Below are positions 9,917 to 19,068 of a stretch of DNA of 64,000 nucleotides, piece after piece; positions within the stretch are counted from its first letter, which is position 1; each line of letters opens with the position of its first letter. Position numbers and translations under genes: made by a program. Under the pieces are notes generated by a model. That model was not told the DNA's origin. It saw only the letters and a program-made list of their open reading frames with translations, and did no database searches. Origin of the DNA: Treponema sp. CETP13 (lineage in GTDB: Bacteria; Spirochaetota; Spirochaetia; Treponematales; Treponemataceae); the NCBI GenBank assembly GCA_001885315.1, contig MLPZ01000001.1, forward strand, positions 310,001 to 374,000, written 5' to 3'.

Positions 9917-10336
9917 ATGATTGGTATGTTCGGTGCAGCATGTGTTCTTGGTATTGCAGCTATTGGTTCTGCAATTGGTATTGGTACTGCAGGTCAGGCA
10001 GCTATTGGTGCATGGAAACGTTGTTATATGGACAACAAACCTGCTCCTTTCATTTTGACTGTTTTTGCAGGAGCTCCTCTTACTCAGACTATTTATGGTT
10101 TTTTGCTCATGCAGTCTATGATTACATCTGATAAAGATGGTATGTTTCTTTTAGCACTTGGTATTTTTAGTGGTCTTGCAATGGCTGCTTCTGCCGTTTT
10201 TCAGGGAAAAGCTGGTGCTGCCGGTTCTGATGCTCTTGGTGAAACAGGAAAGGGTTTTGCTAACTACATTATGGTAGTTGGACTTTGTGAAACTGTTGCT
10301 TTATTTGCAATGGTATTTTCAATGATTGTTTGCTAA
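9917..10336 (+). CDS. atpK: V-type ATP synthase subunit K (rotor proteolipid)
   Basis: This 139-residue membrane protein has four helices, a duplicated hairpin as in V-type rotor subunits. The first hairpin has GAPLTQTIYGF in place of an ion-carrying acid; the second has the essential Glu125 in GLCETVALFAM. The duplication with a single carboxylate is the V-type plan. The Gln in LTQT and the Glu in ET resemble the Na+-binding arrangement of the Enterococcus hirae ring, so Na+ coupling is possible but not proven. AGGAG precedes the ATG. The stop TAA is followed directly by the ispG ATG. Confidence 0.94.
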   Translation: MIGMFGAACVLGIAAIGSAIGIGTAGQAAIGAWKRCYMDNKPAPFILTVFAGAPLTQTIYGFLLMQSMITSDKDGMFLLALGIFSGLAMAASAVFQGKAGAAGSDALGETGKGFANYIMVVGLCETVALFAMVFSMIVC

Positions 10337-11470
10337 ATGTCATATTTAAAACCGAAAGTTGTTACAATTGGTGGCCAACCACTTAAAGATGGTGGGACTG
10401 TAAATCGCGTGACATTCGGTGGTGATTCTCCAATTACAATCCAAACAATGTGGAAGGAGAGTATCCTTCCTGTTTTGGATTCTGAAGATTTTTTGTTTGA
10501 TATCCTTCGTCGGATAAATGAATTACAATCGCTTGGCTGTGATGTTTTGCGTTTTGCAGTACCTGATATGGAAAGTGCAACGGCGTTAAATAAAATTGCT
10601 GAACGGACCACCATGCCCCTTGTAGCTGATATACATTTTGATTATAGATTGGCACTTGCTTGTCTAGATGGTTCTGTAGCCAAAATACGCATTAATCCAG
10701 GGAACATAGGTTCTAAAGAGAATGTAAAGAAAGTTGTAGATAAATGCCGAGAAAAAGGTGTTGCAATTCGTATTGGAGTAAATACGGGAAGCCTTCCTAA
10801 AGAATTATATTCTAAGATTAATAGTGGAGAGTTAACCAGGGCTCAAGCTCTTTTACAGACTGCAGAAAAGGAAATTGCATATTTTAAAGAACTTAACTTT
10901 GATCAAGTTCTAGTTTCGATGAAATCTTCTGATGTACAAGAAACAATAGATGCTAATGAAGCTTTTGCTAGAGAGTTTGACTATCCGTTACATATCGGGG
11001 TTACAGAAGCTGGCCCACTTATTGGCGGGTTGGTAAAAAGCACACTGGCGTTTAGTTACTTATTAAAAGAGCATATAGGTTCAACAGTCCGTGTAAGTCT
11101 TTCAAATACCCCTATAAACGAAATTATTGCAGGAAAAGAAATTCTTAGAGAATGTGGTTTTCGTTCTGGTGGTGTAAGAATAGTTTCTTGTCCTCGTTGT
11201 GGCCGTGTTGGTTTCGATGTGCATGGTTTTGTAGAACGGTGGCAAAATGAATTATTGTCTATAAATAAAAATATTACTGTTGCTGTAATGGGCTGCATAG
11301 TTAATGGTCCAGGTGAAGGCAAACATGCCGATTTGGGTATTTGTGGGGCAGCAAATTCTGTGTTAATATTTAAACATGGCGAAATAGTTCACCGAATTAC
11401 AAATAATGATTTAAAGATTCTCTCTCAAACTGCCGATAGGTTGTTTAGAGAGGAATTAAATTCATTGTGA
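10337..11470 (+). CDS. ispG: 4-hydroxy-3-methylbut-2-enyl diphosphate synthase
   Basis: This 377-residue enzyme (also called GcpE) carries out the penultimate step of the MEP isoprenoid pathway, reducing MEcPP to HMBPP with a [4Fe-4S] cluster. Cluster ligands are visible: two Cys in SCPRCGR near residue 285 and one in MGCIVNGPGE near residue 318. The TIM-barrel part includes ADIHFDYRLAL and RINPGNIG. Length agrees with the short bacterial type. It begins one base after atpK ends, with no gap, so it appears to be expressed with the ATPase. Another MEP-pathway gene, dxr, lies elsewhere in the window. Confidence 0.96.
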   Translation: MSYLKPKVVTIGGQPLKDGGTVNRVTFGGDSPITIQTMWKESILPVLDSEDFLFDILRRINELQSLGCDVLRFAVPDMESATALNKIAERTTMPLVADIHFDYRLALACLDGSVAKIRINPGNIGSKENVKKVVDKCREKGVAIRIGVNTGSLPKELYSKINSGELTRAQALLQTAEKEIAYFKELNFDQVLVSMKSSDVQETIDANEAFAREFDYPLHIGVTEAGPLIGGLVKSTLAFSYLLKEHIGSTVRVSLSNTPINEIIAGKEILRECGFRSGGVRIVSCPRCGRVGFDVHGFVERWQNELLSINKNITVAVMGCIVNGPGEGKHADLGICGAANSVLIFKHGEIVHRITNNDLKILSQTADRLFREELNSL

Positions 11471-12705
11471 GTTATTATACAGAATCAATAAATTATTCTA
11501 CAAGATATAAATCTCGTCAAAAAGAATCGATAATGGTGCCTGCTAAAAAAACAGTAGGTACTTTTTTTTCTATTATTAAACCGGCTTTTTCTGTAATGAG
11601 CATTGCATTGTTATTTATGATAGTAACACCGATGTTTGCCACAACAACTTATCCAATAAAAGAAGGCCACGAAGCATGGCGCTCTCTTGAAAAAGCAGAG
11701 CTCGCCTATGATAATGGGAATTTAGGGGAGGCTCTAAAATATGCAAAAGAAGCTCGCGAAATAAGAAGAGTTGGCAGTGAATGGTGCGAAACAAAACTTA
11801 TAAATTCGTATAAACCTTTAGTTGTTCAACAAAAAGGTGTAGATATAAATGTTTTGTATAAAGTTTTTCTTGAGCGTGAAGATTTGGATGCAGTAGATAT
11901 TTTAGATCGTTCGCTTGCATTACATTCAATAGATTTTTATAATTCAGATATTACACAAGTTATTTCGTTTTGGCAAAAATCTTCGCATTATCCAGAGACC
12001 GATATAGTGCTTGCTAAGGTTTATAGAGATGAAGGGGAATATGATTTGTCAAAGCAATACTTAGAAAAGGCATGGGAATATAGAGAATTGCTGTATATTC
12101 CAGATGAAAAATATGATATTCTTTATGACTTAGCTAAAACGGCACTTTTGTTAAAAGATGATGATTTGTATGAAAAATCGCAATTACTTATATTAGCAGA
12201 CGATAGTGATTTCTCTGGTTTAAGTGGTGAGAGAACTAAAAATTGTCTTTCTTCTGGAATTATTAGTTCGATAAAAAATAAAATGAGTTCAGAAAAACTT
12301 TTTATGCTTTATCGACATATTAATAGAAATGGATTAAATGCAATGTTTAATCTTTCGAAATATTATCAAGATTTAGATGAAAACGAGAAGGCTCTAGAAT
12401 GTGCGGCTTTTGGTTGTATCACTGCAATTACGTTAATAAATGATTCTGTTGAACAATATTATCTTGATTATAAATTTACCACATTTGAACAATTATTAGC
12501 GCATGCAAATAATATTGACGAGATTTGTGTCTGGATGAATGTAAACAATATTTGGGATTCCTTCTTCGATTTTGCCTTATTGGTAGAAAAAACTACTGAT
12601 AATAAAGAATTAAGTGATGCGGTTTTAGTAGCCTTATCTAAAGAATCTTGTAATACTAAAGTTCAAATAAAAGCGCAATCAAAAGTTTCTTACGATTCAA
12701 ATTAA
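11467..12705 (+). CDS. Secreted or membrane-anchored protein of unknown function, TPR-like
   Basis: The 412-residue product is not recognised beyond a fold guess. A hydrophobic signal segment (about 35-58, ending MFATTTYP) points to export. The rest is helical with weak tetratricopeptide character (EKAELAYDNGNLGEALKYAK; YRDEGEYDLSKQYLEKAWEY). The frame opens at a GTG overlapping the ispG stop, but an ATG at 11533 gives a more usual signal peptide, so the true start may be there. It is the last gene of the V-ATPase/ispG transcript and converges with the barrel gene only 4 nt away, with no visible terminator between. Confidence 0.6.
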   Translation: MSYYTESINYSTRYKSRQKESIMVPAKKTVGTFFSIIKPAFSVMSIALLFMIVTPMFATTTYPIKEGHEAWRSLEKAELAYDNGNLGEALKYAKEAREIRRVGSEWCETKLINSYKPLVVQQKGVDINVLYKVFLEREDLDAVDILDRSLALHSIDFYNSDITQVISFWQKSSHYPETDIVLAKVYRDEGEYDLSKQYLEKAWEYRELLYIPDEKYDILYDLAKTALLLKDDDLYEKSQLLILADDSDFSGLSGERTKNCLSSGIISSIKNKMSSEKLFMLYRHINRNGLNAMFNLSKYYQDLDENEKALECAAFGCITAITLINDSVEQYYLDYKFTTFEQLLAHANNIDEICVWMNVNNIWDSFFDFALLVEKTTDNKELSDAVLVALSKESCNTKVQIKAQSKVSYDSN

Positions 12706-12709
12706 AACA

Positions 12710-14212
12710 TTAATAAAATAAACCTAACCCTGCATATATTTCATGGTTAATATTTTGAGGATCTGTTACATCAAATCCAAAGCTACCACGGACTTGTATG
12801 CTTCTCATTTTTAATGGAAATACGATTAATTCCAAGCCTGTAGTAAAAAAATACTTCGTATCTGAAGAGTTAATAGCTACATCTATATATGGAGAAGCTT
12901 GAAGTTCAAAATCTGCATATTTTGTAATCGATGGTAATCCTAACTTACGCCAATTAGTGGTGAAAAGTGATATAGGAATGTCGAGATTTAAAATTACTGC
13001 TTTAGTTACATAGTCTTCTGTATCTAGGATTCCTCTCATATAAGAACCAACGGGTAGAGTATCTGTTTCTAAAAAATGATAAAAGGCTGTAACTTGTGAA
13101 TTTATAGCAAAATGTGTAAAAGGAATAAAAAAAGTTGCGGAAAAATCAATCTTTTGCTTTATTTCATCGCTTTCTATTAATTTTATAATACTAAAACTTG
13201 TAGTTTGTGAAAAACCTTTTCGAAAATTGTGTATCCAATTAATATTAGTATTATTTAATTGAATTCCTCCTCCAAATTCTGGATTTGCCAATTGCGGATT
13301 TTCCATTCCAAGAACACTATCTGTGTTTGTAAAAATATCAAAGTCAGTATTAAAATCGATTATAGTAAATGGAGTTAAAAAAATATCTCCGGTAACATCA
13401 TAATTATATAAATAATAAGGAACTGAAAATATCATATTTGTATTGATATATGAAGAATCAGAATAATTTGAATAATAATCATTATAGGTATAAGTTTCTT
13501 GAATATCAAAATCTAAAGTAAATTTTGTGTAGGGTAATTGGAAATCAAATCCTGTTTGACTAACAAAATAGGGTGAGTCTTCTCCAAAAACATAAGCAAG
13601 GGTAATGGTGTTTTCCCAGACAACGTCAAAATAACTAATCTTAAAAGGGTAACTAAAGTTGATATTTGTTGAGATACCATTTCCATCAGAGAATGATAAT
13701 GGTATTATTTGCGAATTACTGTCAGTGTATGTAGGTAATTCAGTAAAATATTCTAGTTCGAACTCAAGTTCACTCATCGATCCAAAAAAATTATAGTCTT
13801 TTGCTTTTAATTTGGCAGAAAATCCATCGTTAGAATCATACAGAGGGTAAGGAAAAGCAATAAAATTCCATGAATCTACAATTGTAATAAGTAAATGAAC
13901 TTGTATAGGTTCTGTAATATCTTGCGGATTTTCAAATTGAGGTTCAATTTTTGTAGATTCTAAAACTCTTTGATTTAAAAATTCTTGTTTTAGTGATTCA
14001 AGATATGCATTTAATTCTTCTGTGGATAAAAAAATAGTATCTGTATCAATTGTGATTTTTGAATTTAGAGGGTACTCTTTTGTTCGGCCTGTAATATTAT
14101 ATTCAAAAGATGTTATTTTGTATTTTTCTGCAAATATAAAAGAGCTAAATAAACTAAAGACTAAAAAAAAAGTTAAATATTTAGATCTATTTTTTTTTAT
14201 TTGTTTTTTCAA
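12710..14212 (-). CDS. Outer membrane beta-barrel protein with one POTRA-like domain (Omp85-like)
   Basis: The 500-residue product has a signal peptide (FFLVFSLFSSFIFA), one POTRA-like beta-alpha-alpha-beta-beta unit (about 30-125), a YDSNDGF then DYNFFGS segment reminiscent of the start of BamA-type barrels, and many alternating aromatic strands ending in GLGLFY, with a terminal aromatic residue as in outer membrane barrels. It starts at TTG; no ATG fits the signal peptide. It is the last gene of a minus-strand operon with two FtsX permeases, a LolA-like protein and another barrel. A role in inserting or exporting lipids or lipoproteins is inferred from this context. It is short for BamA, which has five POTRA domains. 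Confidence 0.62.
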   Translation of the reverse strand: MKKQIKKNRSKYLTFFLVFSLFSSFIFAEKYKITSFEYNITGRTKEYPLNSKITIDTDTIFLSTEELNAYLESLKQEFLNQRVLESTKIEPQFENPQDITEPIQVHLLITIVDSWNFIAFPYPLYDSNDGFSAKLKAKDYNFFGSMSELEFELEYFTELPTYTDSNSQIIPLSFSDGNGISTNINFSYPFKISYFDVVWENTITLAYVFGEDSPYFVSQTGFDFQLPYTKFTLDFDIQETYTYNDYYSNYSDSSYINTNMIFSVPYYLYNYDVTGDIFLTPFTIIDFNTDFDIFTNTDSVLGMENPQLANPEFGGGIQLNNTNINWIHNFRKGFSQTTSFSIIKLIESDEIKQKIDFSATFFIPFTHFAINSQVTAFYHFLETDTLPVGSYMRGILDTEDYVTKAVILNLDIPISLFTTNWRKLGLPSITKYADFELQASPYIDVAINSSDTKYFFTTGLELIVFPLKMRSIQVRGSFGFDVTDPQNINHEIYAGLGLFY

Positions 14213-14239
14213 ATTAAACTCTTTGATACACTTTAAATT

Positions 14240-15433
14240 TTAATAATCAAAATCAAATACCAATCCCATATCCATTGTAACAGAAAATTCATTGTCTATA
14301 TATTCTATAGGAAATGATATATCAAATGTAGCACTGGTTAAATCATAAAATTCATAGACCGGAGTAATTGCAAAAGAATCCCAATTTGTTTCAAAAGAAA
14401 ACCCAATACGGGAAGTGTTATTAAATAAATGAGATAAACCGAAGTCTACAGCGATAGCAGGTTCGTAGCCATCATCCTCATTCCAGCCTAATGCATATTC
14501 AACATTAAAAGCCACACGGGGTTCGTCCCATTTTCTCCAAACACCTAAAGCATATGAGGTCGATATAGGATTTAACGGTAGTGCAAAAATTGTGTCTTCA
14601 TCAGTTTCGAATTCAAAATTATTGTGTGAATATAATTCAAACTCTTTGTAGGCTGTTGTAAAATCAATACCAAAAACAGGGTATCTGTCATTATCACTAT
14701 CACCTGTAGCCCATTTCCTTGCAAATACTGTTGTAGCTAATGGCCCTGTAACTATATTTGCTTTTGTAGCAATAGAAATCTTATCAGAAGTAACACCTTC
14801 ATCAGCATCCCAATCTGTGTTATAAAGTGCCAGAAGATTTACATCTGATGCACCAAAGTATTTTGTCATTGATATAGTTAGATTTTCAGAAGAATCAGAG
14901 ATAATATTTAAATCCTGAGAAATACTGTCTGGTAAAATTATATAGTCATCATCATCGTCTGTTTGCCAAGAATGTTTTGTGTTTCCCCATGAAATAGATC
15001 TCTTTCCTACTTGTAAATATATATCAGCCAATAAATAATCAAAATAAAACCTATTTAATTTATAATCGATATCCTCTCCATCAAATGAAATATAAAAGTT
15101 TCCATGAACACCAAAAATATCACTTGCGCGTGAGTAAAATGAAAGATTATTTTCTAGCGTTAATCCTGCTTCAGCATATTCAAAATCTGGATAGATATTT
15201 TGTTCAAAACCAATAGTTGATGAAAGATTTCCTGTGAACTTTATTGTTTTTAATGATTCTGTTAATTCATTTGCATCTGAAAATACAGGCTCAGGTGTAG
15301 GAGACTCTTCTACTTGAATATCTTCGGCAGTATTAAAAATGTCATCAACATCCATGCTAGTATCACTTTCCTGTGCAAAAATTGAGAATATTAAGAATAT
15401 AAAAAGTATAATTAAAGTTATTTTATTTTTCAT
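14240..15433 (-). CDS. Outer membrane beta-barrel (porin-like) protein
   Basis: This 397-residue exported protein has a signal peptide (IILFIFLIFSIFAQ), a short acidic linker (about 22-60), and then amphipathic strands with alternating aromatic residues through to a C-terminal FDFDY, as expected for an outer membrane barrel. The segment YLQVGKRSISWGN is like the strand-turn signature of DUF1302-type and other alginate-porin-like proteins, but the family is not certain. The ATG overlaps the LolA-like gene stop by 4 nt, so the two are coupled. Together with the neighbours it probably belongs to a trans-envelope export route. Confidence 0.6.
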   Translation of the reverse strand: MKNKITLIILFIFLIFSIFAQESDTSMDVDDIFNTAEDIQVEESPTPEPVFSDANELTESLKTIKFTGNLSSTIGFEQNIYPDFEYAEAGLTLENNLSFYSRASDIFGVHGNFYISFDGEDIDYKLNRFYFDYLLADIYLQVGKRSISWGNTKHSWQTDDDDDYIILPDSISQDLNIISDSSENLTISMTKYFGASDVNLLALYNTDWDADEGVTSDKISIATKANIVTGPLATTVFARKWATGDSDNDRYPVFGIDFTTAYKEFELYSHNNFEFETDEDTIFALPLNPISTSYALGVWRKWDEPRVAFNVEYALGWNEDDGYEPAIAVDFGLSHLFNNTSRIGFSFETNWDSFAITPVYEFYDLTSATFDISFPIEYIDNEFSVTMDMGLVFDFDY

Positions 15434-16206
15434 TCGTTTATCATTTGTAAATAAGCTTTTGTGAAAATTACATCTTTAAGTTTGTCAAAAGAGACATTGT
15501 TAATTGTAATTTGAGTTTTCTCGTATTGCATTTTATTATTAATTTTTTTGCCTCGCAAATTGTCGATAATAAGTATTGTAACCGGTACAGAACGTTTGTT
15601 TATTTTTTGATAAGAAGGCATGGCTGTTGTTCTTAATAATTGCGAAGAAAGACTAAAATCTTTTTTCATTCTAATTAAACCATCATCTTTTGAAACCCAA
15701 AGCTGAACTTTAGAATATGTTACGTTCTTAGTTTTTGCTGTTAAATAAAATAATGTGCATTTAAAATTTCCAAGGTTTACATCTTCTGTTTTTTCAATTT
15801 TGTAATCACGAGTATAATACTGTGGTGTAAAATCAGCAGGGGTTGCATTTGTACCTTCTACTTTATCTTTTTTTGTAGTAAATGTGAATTTCCTATCAGA
15901 AGGGTCAAAAAACCAAATACTAGAATTATATTGGATATAACCTTTTCCCTTATCATCATCATCAGGGCCGGTAATAACAATAGTATAAGTTTCTTCTTTA
16001 TCTCTTCTGTATAATACAGCATATGTTGCATTTTGACCTTGTCCCGGTTTAGATTGTACGATTGTATATTCAGCTGCAAAATCAGTGTCTTTAAAACTAG
16101 TTGATTCTTCTGCTTGCTTTAATAAAGCAGTATCTTCACTTGATACTGCAAATAATACTGTTAGTTCTAACAATAATAGGGTTAGAGTGATACCTAGTTT
16201 TCGCAT
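15430..16206 (-). CDS. LolA-like outer membrane lipoprotein-sorting protein
   Basis: This 258-residue periplasmic protein has a signal peptide (ITLTLLLLELTVLFAVS). The body matches the LolA-like family (COG2834): KGYIQYNSSIWFFDPSDRKF near residues 88-107 corresponds to the signature in which a tryptophan-containing strand is followed by a PSDR-like turn, and the C-terminal part contains RMKKDFSLSSQLLRTTAMPSY. Proteins of this fold shield lipid chains in the periplasm. It is encoded between inner membrane permeases and outer membrane barrels, overlapping the barrel gene by 4 nt. A carrier function between the membranes is the natural reading. Confidence 0.8.
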   Translation of the reverse strand: MRKLGITLTLLLLELTVLFAVSSEDTALLKQAEESTSFKDTDFAAEYTIVQSKPGQGQNATYAVLYRRDKEETYTIVITGPDDDDKGKGYIQYNSSIWFFDPSDRKFTFTTKKDKVEGTNATPADFTPQYYTRDYKIEKTEDVNLGNFKCTLFYLTAKTKNVTYSKVQLWVSKDDGLIRMKKDFSLSSQLLRTTAMPSYQKINKRSVPVTILIIDNLRGKKINNKMQYEKTQITINNVSFDKLKDVIFTKAYLQMINE

Positions 16207-16228
16207 AATAAAAAATCCTTATAAATGA

Positions 16229-17524
16229 TTATTGAGTTGTAGTGAGGGCTTTTACTGGATTCACTATAACTCCTTTCCTAATTGTAAACAATACAGATAA
16301 TAAAGTGGTTACAGAGATAGCTAACAATAAATATAAACATTGTAAAAAAGAAAGAGAGAGGGTAAGGTTCCCTTTTTGTAAAAAAACATCAAATGCAGGA
16401 ATAAAAGAAAAATCAATTGATCTTAAAAATGTTGCTAGAATAAATTGTAACACCAATCCTAGAAAAAAACCTGAAAAAATTACAGAAATTACTTCTGTTA
16501 GAAATATGGAATTGATAGAGGCGATTGACATACCTAAGGCTCTATACATGCCAATTTCACGAGTTCGTTTTATCACAATAACTCTATATGAATTGCTAAT
16601 CCCAATTGCAATAATCAAAGCCAAAAACGTAATCAAAGTATATAAAATAATTTTCATAGCTGAAATTATTATATTTAGGTCTTTTAAGCTTGCAGAAAGA
16701 GGAATAAGAGCAAACCCTTTCTCTGTGTCTGGAATGTTTTTTATGTGATTAACAAAATCCTGTTTATTATTAGTTAAGGGATACATGTTATTAAATGTTT
16801 TAGTTAGTTTTTTTTGATAGTCTTCTAGTCTTTTTTTGGTTACTTCATTTTCAAAATAAATACCAATACGGTTTCCTGTGTTTGGTTTTTCATTATCAAG
16901 GGTTAGTAAATGATCTATATCAACATATGAAGTATACATTCCAAATAAACTTGAATCTTTAAATATTCCTTGGACAATAAATTGTGCCGTATTTGTATAG
17001 CCATTTGAGGTTTGTTTCATAATTGTTAATTGGTCACCAACTTTAGTTCCTAATCTTTTTGCTATAGGTTCTGAAATCAAAATAGCATTTGATCCTGAAA
17101 TATTATCAATTCCACCTTCTATAAATGTTATTTTACTTAAAATTGGTTTCTCAAGATCAAAATTGACACCTTTTATTACTCTCTGACTAACACCGACTCC
17201 TTCAAAAAAAAGCGTAATATTTTTAGCTAGTATTTCATATCTGGGGAAAATTTTTACATCATCTTCTGTAAACACAGTTTCTAATTTTTTAATAATTTCA
17301 GGTGAATTAAAATCTGTTAATCCACGGCCTTTTTTTCCACTGACAAATTGTACATCTCCACCAAAATAAATTTTTGCTTTTTTATAAATTGTAGAGAGCA
17401 TTCCGTTCATTAAAGATAGGCATAGTAAAGAAATACAAAAACCTAAAACACAAACTACAAAAAGCGAACGGTATTGTTTTTTTCTTGAGAGTATTGATTT
17501 GATAGCAATTTGAAAATAGCGCAT
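16229..17524 (-). CDS. ABC transporter permease, FtsX/LolE/MacB family (second subunit)
   Basis: The 431-residue inner membrane protein has the LolC/E topology: one N-terminal helix (about 16-42), a large periplasmic domain (about 45-275, MacB-like core), then three helices. The conserved cytoplasmic loop VIVIKRTREIGMYRALGMS (about 315-333) is the coupling loop that contacts an ATPase. It starts with an ATG sharing a base with the stop of the upstream permease gene. No ATP-binding gene lies in this operon, so the motor must be encoded elsewhere. Spirochaete relatives are generally annotated as lipoprotein-release or macrolide-export permeases. Confidence 0.85.
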   Translation of the reverse strand: MRYFQIAIKSILSRKKQYRSLFVVCVLGFCISLLCLSLMNGMLSTIYKKAKIYFGGDVQFVSGKKGRGLTDFNSPEIIKKLETVFTEDDVKIFPRYEILAKNITLFFEGVGVSQRVIKGVNFDLEKPILSKITFIEGGIDNISGSNAILISEPIAKRLGTKVGDQLTIMKQTSNGYTNTAQFIVQGIFKDSSLFGMYTSYVDIDHLLTLDNEKPNTGNRIGIYFENEVTKKRLEDYQKKLTKTFNNMYPLTNNKQDFVNHIKNIPDTEKGFALIPLSASLKDLNIIISAMKIILYTLITFLALIIAIGISNSYRVIVIKRTREIGMYRALGMSIASINSIFLTEVISVIFSGFFLGLVLQFILATFLRSIDFSFIPAFDVFLQKGNLTLSLSFLQCLYLLLAISVTTLLSVLFTIRKGVIVNPVKALTTTQ

Positions 17525-18993
17525 TATTCTATGCCTCTCATTGCTGATACAGGGGTTTCTTGAAGCGCAACTCTAATAGGGGAGATACAACCAAGGAATC
17601 CTAATAATAAAACTAATAGAATTATTGAGATAATATTTGAAATTGTTATTTGTGGAGCTAAAACCGTGCTACCAAATAACTGAATGATATATTCATTTGT
17701 AAATGATATGTGTGCTATATTAAGTATGAGGGTTCCTATTCTTCCTAAGATTATACCAACGAAACCTGAAATTATTGTTAATATGTATGTTTCTAAGAAA
17801 AATAGTTTGGAAATAAAAGGTTTCCCTGCTCCTATAGCTTGAAGCATTCCGATTTCTTTTGTGCGATCCATGACATTTATAACAAGAGTATTATTTATGA
17901 CGAAGAAACCTGTAATAAGTATGATAACAACACCTATATTCAATATCATACGCATCCAGTATAGATAAATTGCTGTAGATCCAGCTGCTGTTCTCCATGA
18001 AACAGCTTCTAATGGCCAATCTTTTTTATGAAAGGTGTTATTTAGTTGTTTTATAAGCTTATTACTGTTTTCTCCTTGTTTTACCGAAATAATTATAAAA
18101 TTCCATAAGGTATGTGCTTCAATTGAAGGAATAGAAGTATCTACAGTAGTTGTATCCTTTTTTTCATCATGATTAAATTGTAATGAATCTAAGCTTGTAG
18201 AATTGTTATCAGAAAGTACAATATCATTTTGATTAGAAAAAAGATCGTCAACAGAAACATCTAGTAATGCTGTGTTTTCTTCGGCAATGTTTACTTGTTC
18301 GGTTGTTGTTTCTAACCCCATAAGGTCAGTAACCGTTGAATAATCTACTAGAACTATTCTATTTAGAAGATCATTGTCTGCAGAATAGCTATAAATAGCA
18401 GTAACTGGCACTGCACGAATTCTAAGTGTTGAGGCGTCAGCCACTATAAATTGTATAGAGTCGCCTATATTGATTTTTTTACCAGAAGCTTTTTCTAAAT
18501 TTTCTACCAGTTTAGAAGAAAGCATTGCTCCTTCTTCGTAGTCAGAAAAAGGTTGTCCTTTTAGGATAGTAATATTAGACATAAGCTTTATGTAGCTAGT
18601 ACCATTAATACCAAATAAAGGTGCAACTTGTTTTTTACCAACTATTTCTAATTGAGCAACACCTGTTAATTGTGGGGTAAAATTTTCAATTTTATCTATA
18701 GATTTAAGTTCTTTATAACAATCAAGATATGGAATAATTTGAGGTATTTCTGAAAGCTCACCTGTTACAGGTGTTTCATCCCCAAAAAGGCTTAACGGCA
18801 TATCACTTATAGGTCTAATTACAATATCACCTGTAAAACTACGTGTGAAAGCTTTTTGAATACCTGTTTCTGTTCCGTCAAAAATAGCATTAACAATGAG
18901 GAGCATAGCCATTGCAAGTGACATAAAAATGACTATTGCAATTGAACTTTTTCTATTAATTATATTTTTCCAAGCAAGATATAAAATCGACAC
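17524..18993 (-). CDS. ABC transporter permease, FtsX/LolC family (first subunit)
   Basis: This 489-residue inner membrane permease is the first gene of the export cluster. It has an N-terminal helix (about 15-38), a large periplasmic domain enlarged by a polar insert (about 225-285), and three C-terminal helices with the coupling loop VMDRTKEIGMLQAIGAG. It starts at GTG with no Shine-Dalgarno; a strong promoter places its -10 box just 6 nt upstream, predicting a leaderless message. Paired with the second permease it would form a LolCE-like heterodimer. No signs of transfer or damage. Confidence 0.85.
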   Translation of the reverse strand: MSILYLAWKNIINRKSSIAIVIFMSLAMAMLLIVNAIFDGTETGIQKAFTRSFTGDIVIRPISDMPLSLFGDETPVTGELSEIPQIIPYLDCYKELKSIDKIENFTPQLTGVAQLEIVGKKQVAPLFGINGTSYIKLMSNITILKGQPFSDYEEGAMLSSKLVENLEKASGKKINIGDSIQFIVADASTLRIRAVPVTAIYSYSADNDLLNRIVLVDYSTVTDLMGLETTTEQVNIAEENTALLDVSVDDLFSNQNDIVLSDNNSTSLDSLQFNHDEKKDTTTVDTSIPSIEAHTLWNFIIISVKQGENSNKLIKQLNNTFHKKDWPLEAVSWRTAAGSTAIYLYWMRMILNIGVVIILITGFFVINNTLVINVMDRTKEIGMLQAIGAGKPFISKLFFLETYILTIISGFVGIILGRIGTLILNIAHISFTNEYIIQLFGSTVLAPQITISNIISIILLVLLLGFLGCISPIRVALQETPVSAMRGIE

Positions 18994-18999
18994 TATTGT

Positions 19000-19028
19000 A
19001 TAATATATTAGATTTAAATTTATATCAA
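19000..19028 (-). promoter_or_regulatory. Promoter of the permease/LolA/barrel operon, abutting the GTG start
   Basis: On the minus strand TTGATA (19028-19023) and TATTAT (19005-19000) are exactly 17 bp apart. The -10 box ends 6 nt before the GTG at 18993, so transcription should begin at or next to the start codon. No Shine-Dalgarno is present. Confidence 0.65.
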
Positions 19029-19032
19029 TATG

Positions 19033-19061
19033 TTGAATTTACCCATTGTATAGGGTAGTAT
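19033..19061 (+). promoter_or_regulatory. Promoter of murC, abutting the ATG start
   Basis: TTGAAT (19033-19038) and TAGTAT (19056-19061) are 17 bp apart; 7 nt then separate the -10 box from the murC ATG. The -35 boxes of this and the divergent permease promoter are only 4 bp apart, so one bound regulator could affect both. Confidence 0.5.
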
Positions 19062-19068
19062 AGAAAAC

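Noticed and set aside
9871-10131. 86-residue frame with many Trp and Cys across the start of atpK
   Set aside because: It overlaps atpK in another frame; composition (Cys/Trp-rich) is that of a shifted hydrophobic gene and atpK has a proper AGGAG and motifs.
12706-12709. Terminator between the V-ATPase/ispG unit and the convergent barrel operon
   Set aside because: Only four bases separate the stop codons and no hairpin with T-run is visible around them.
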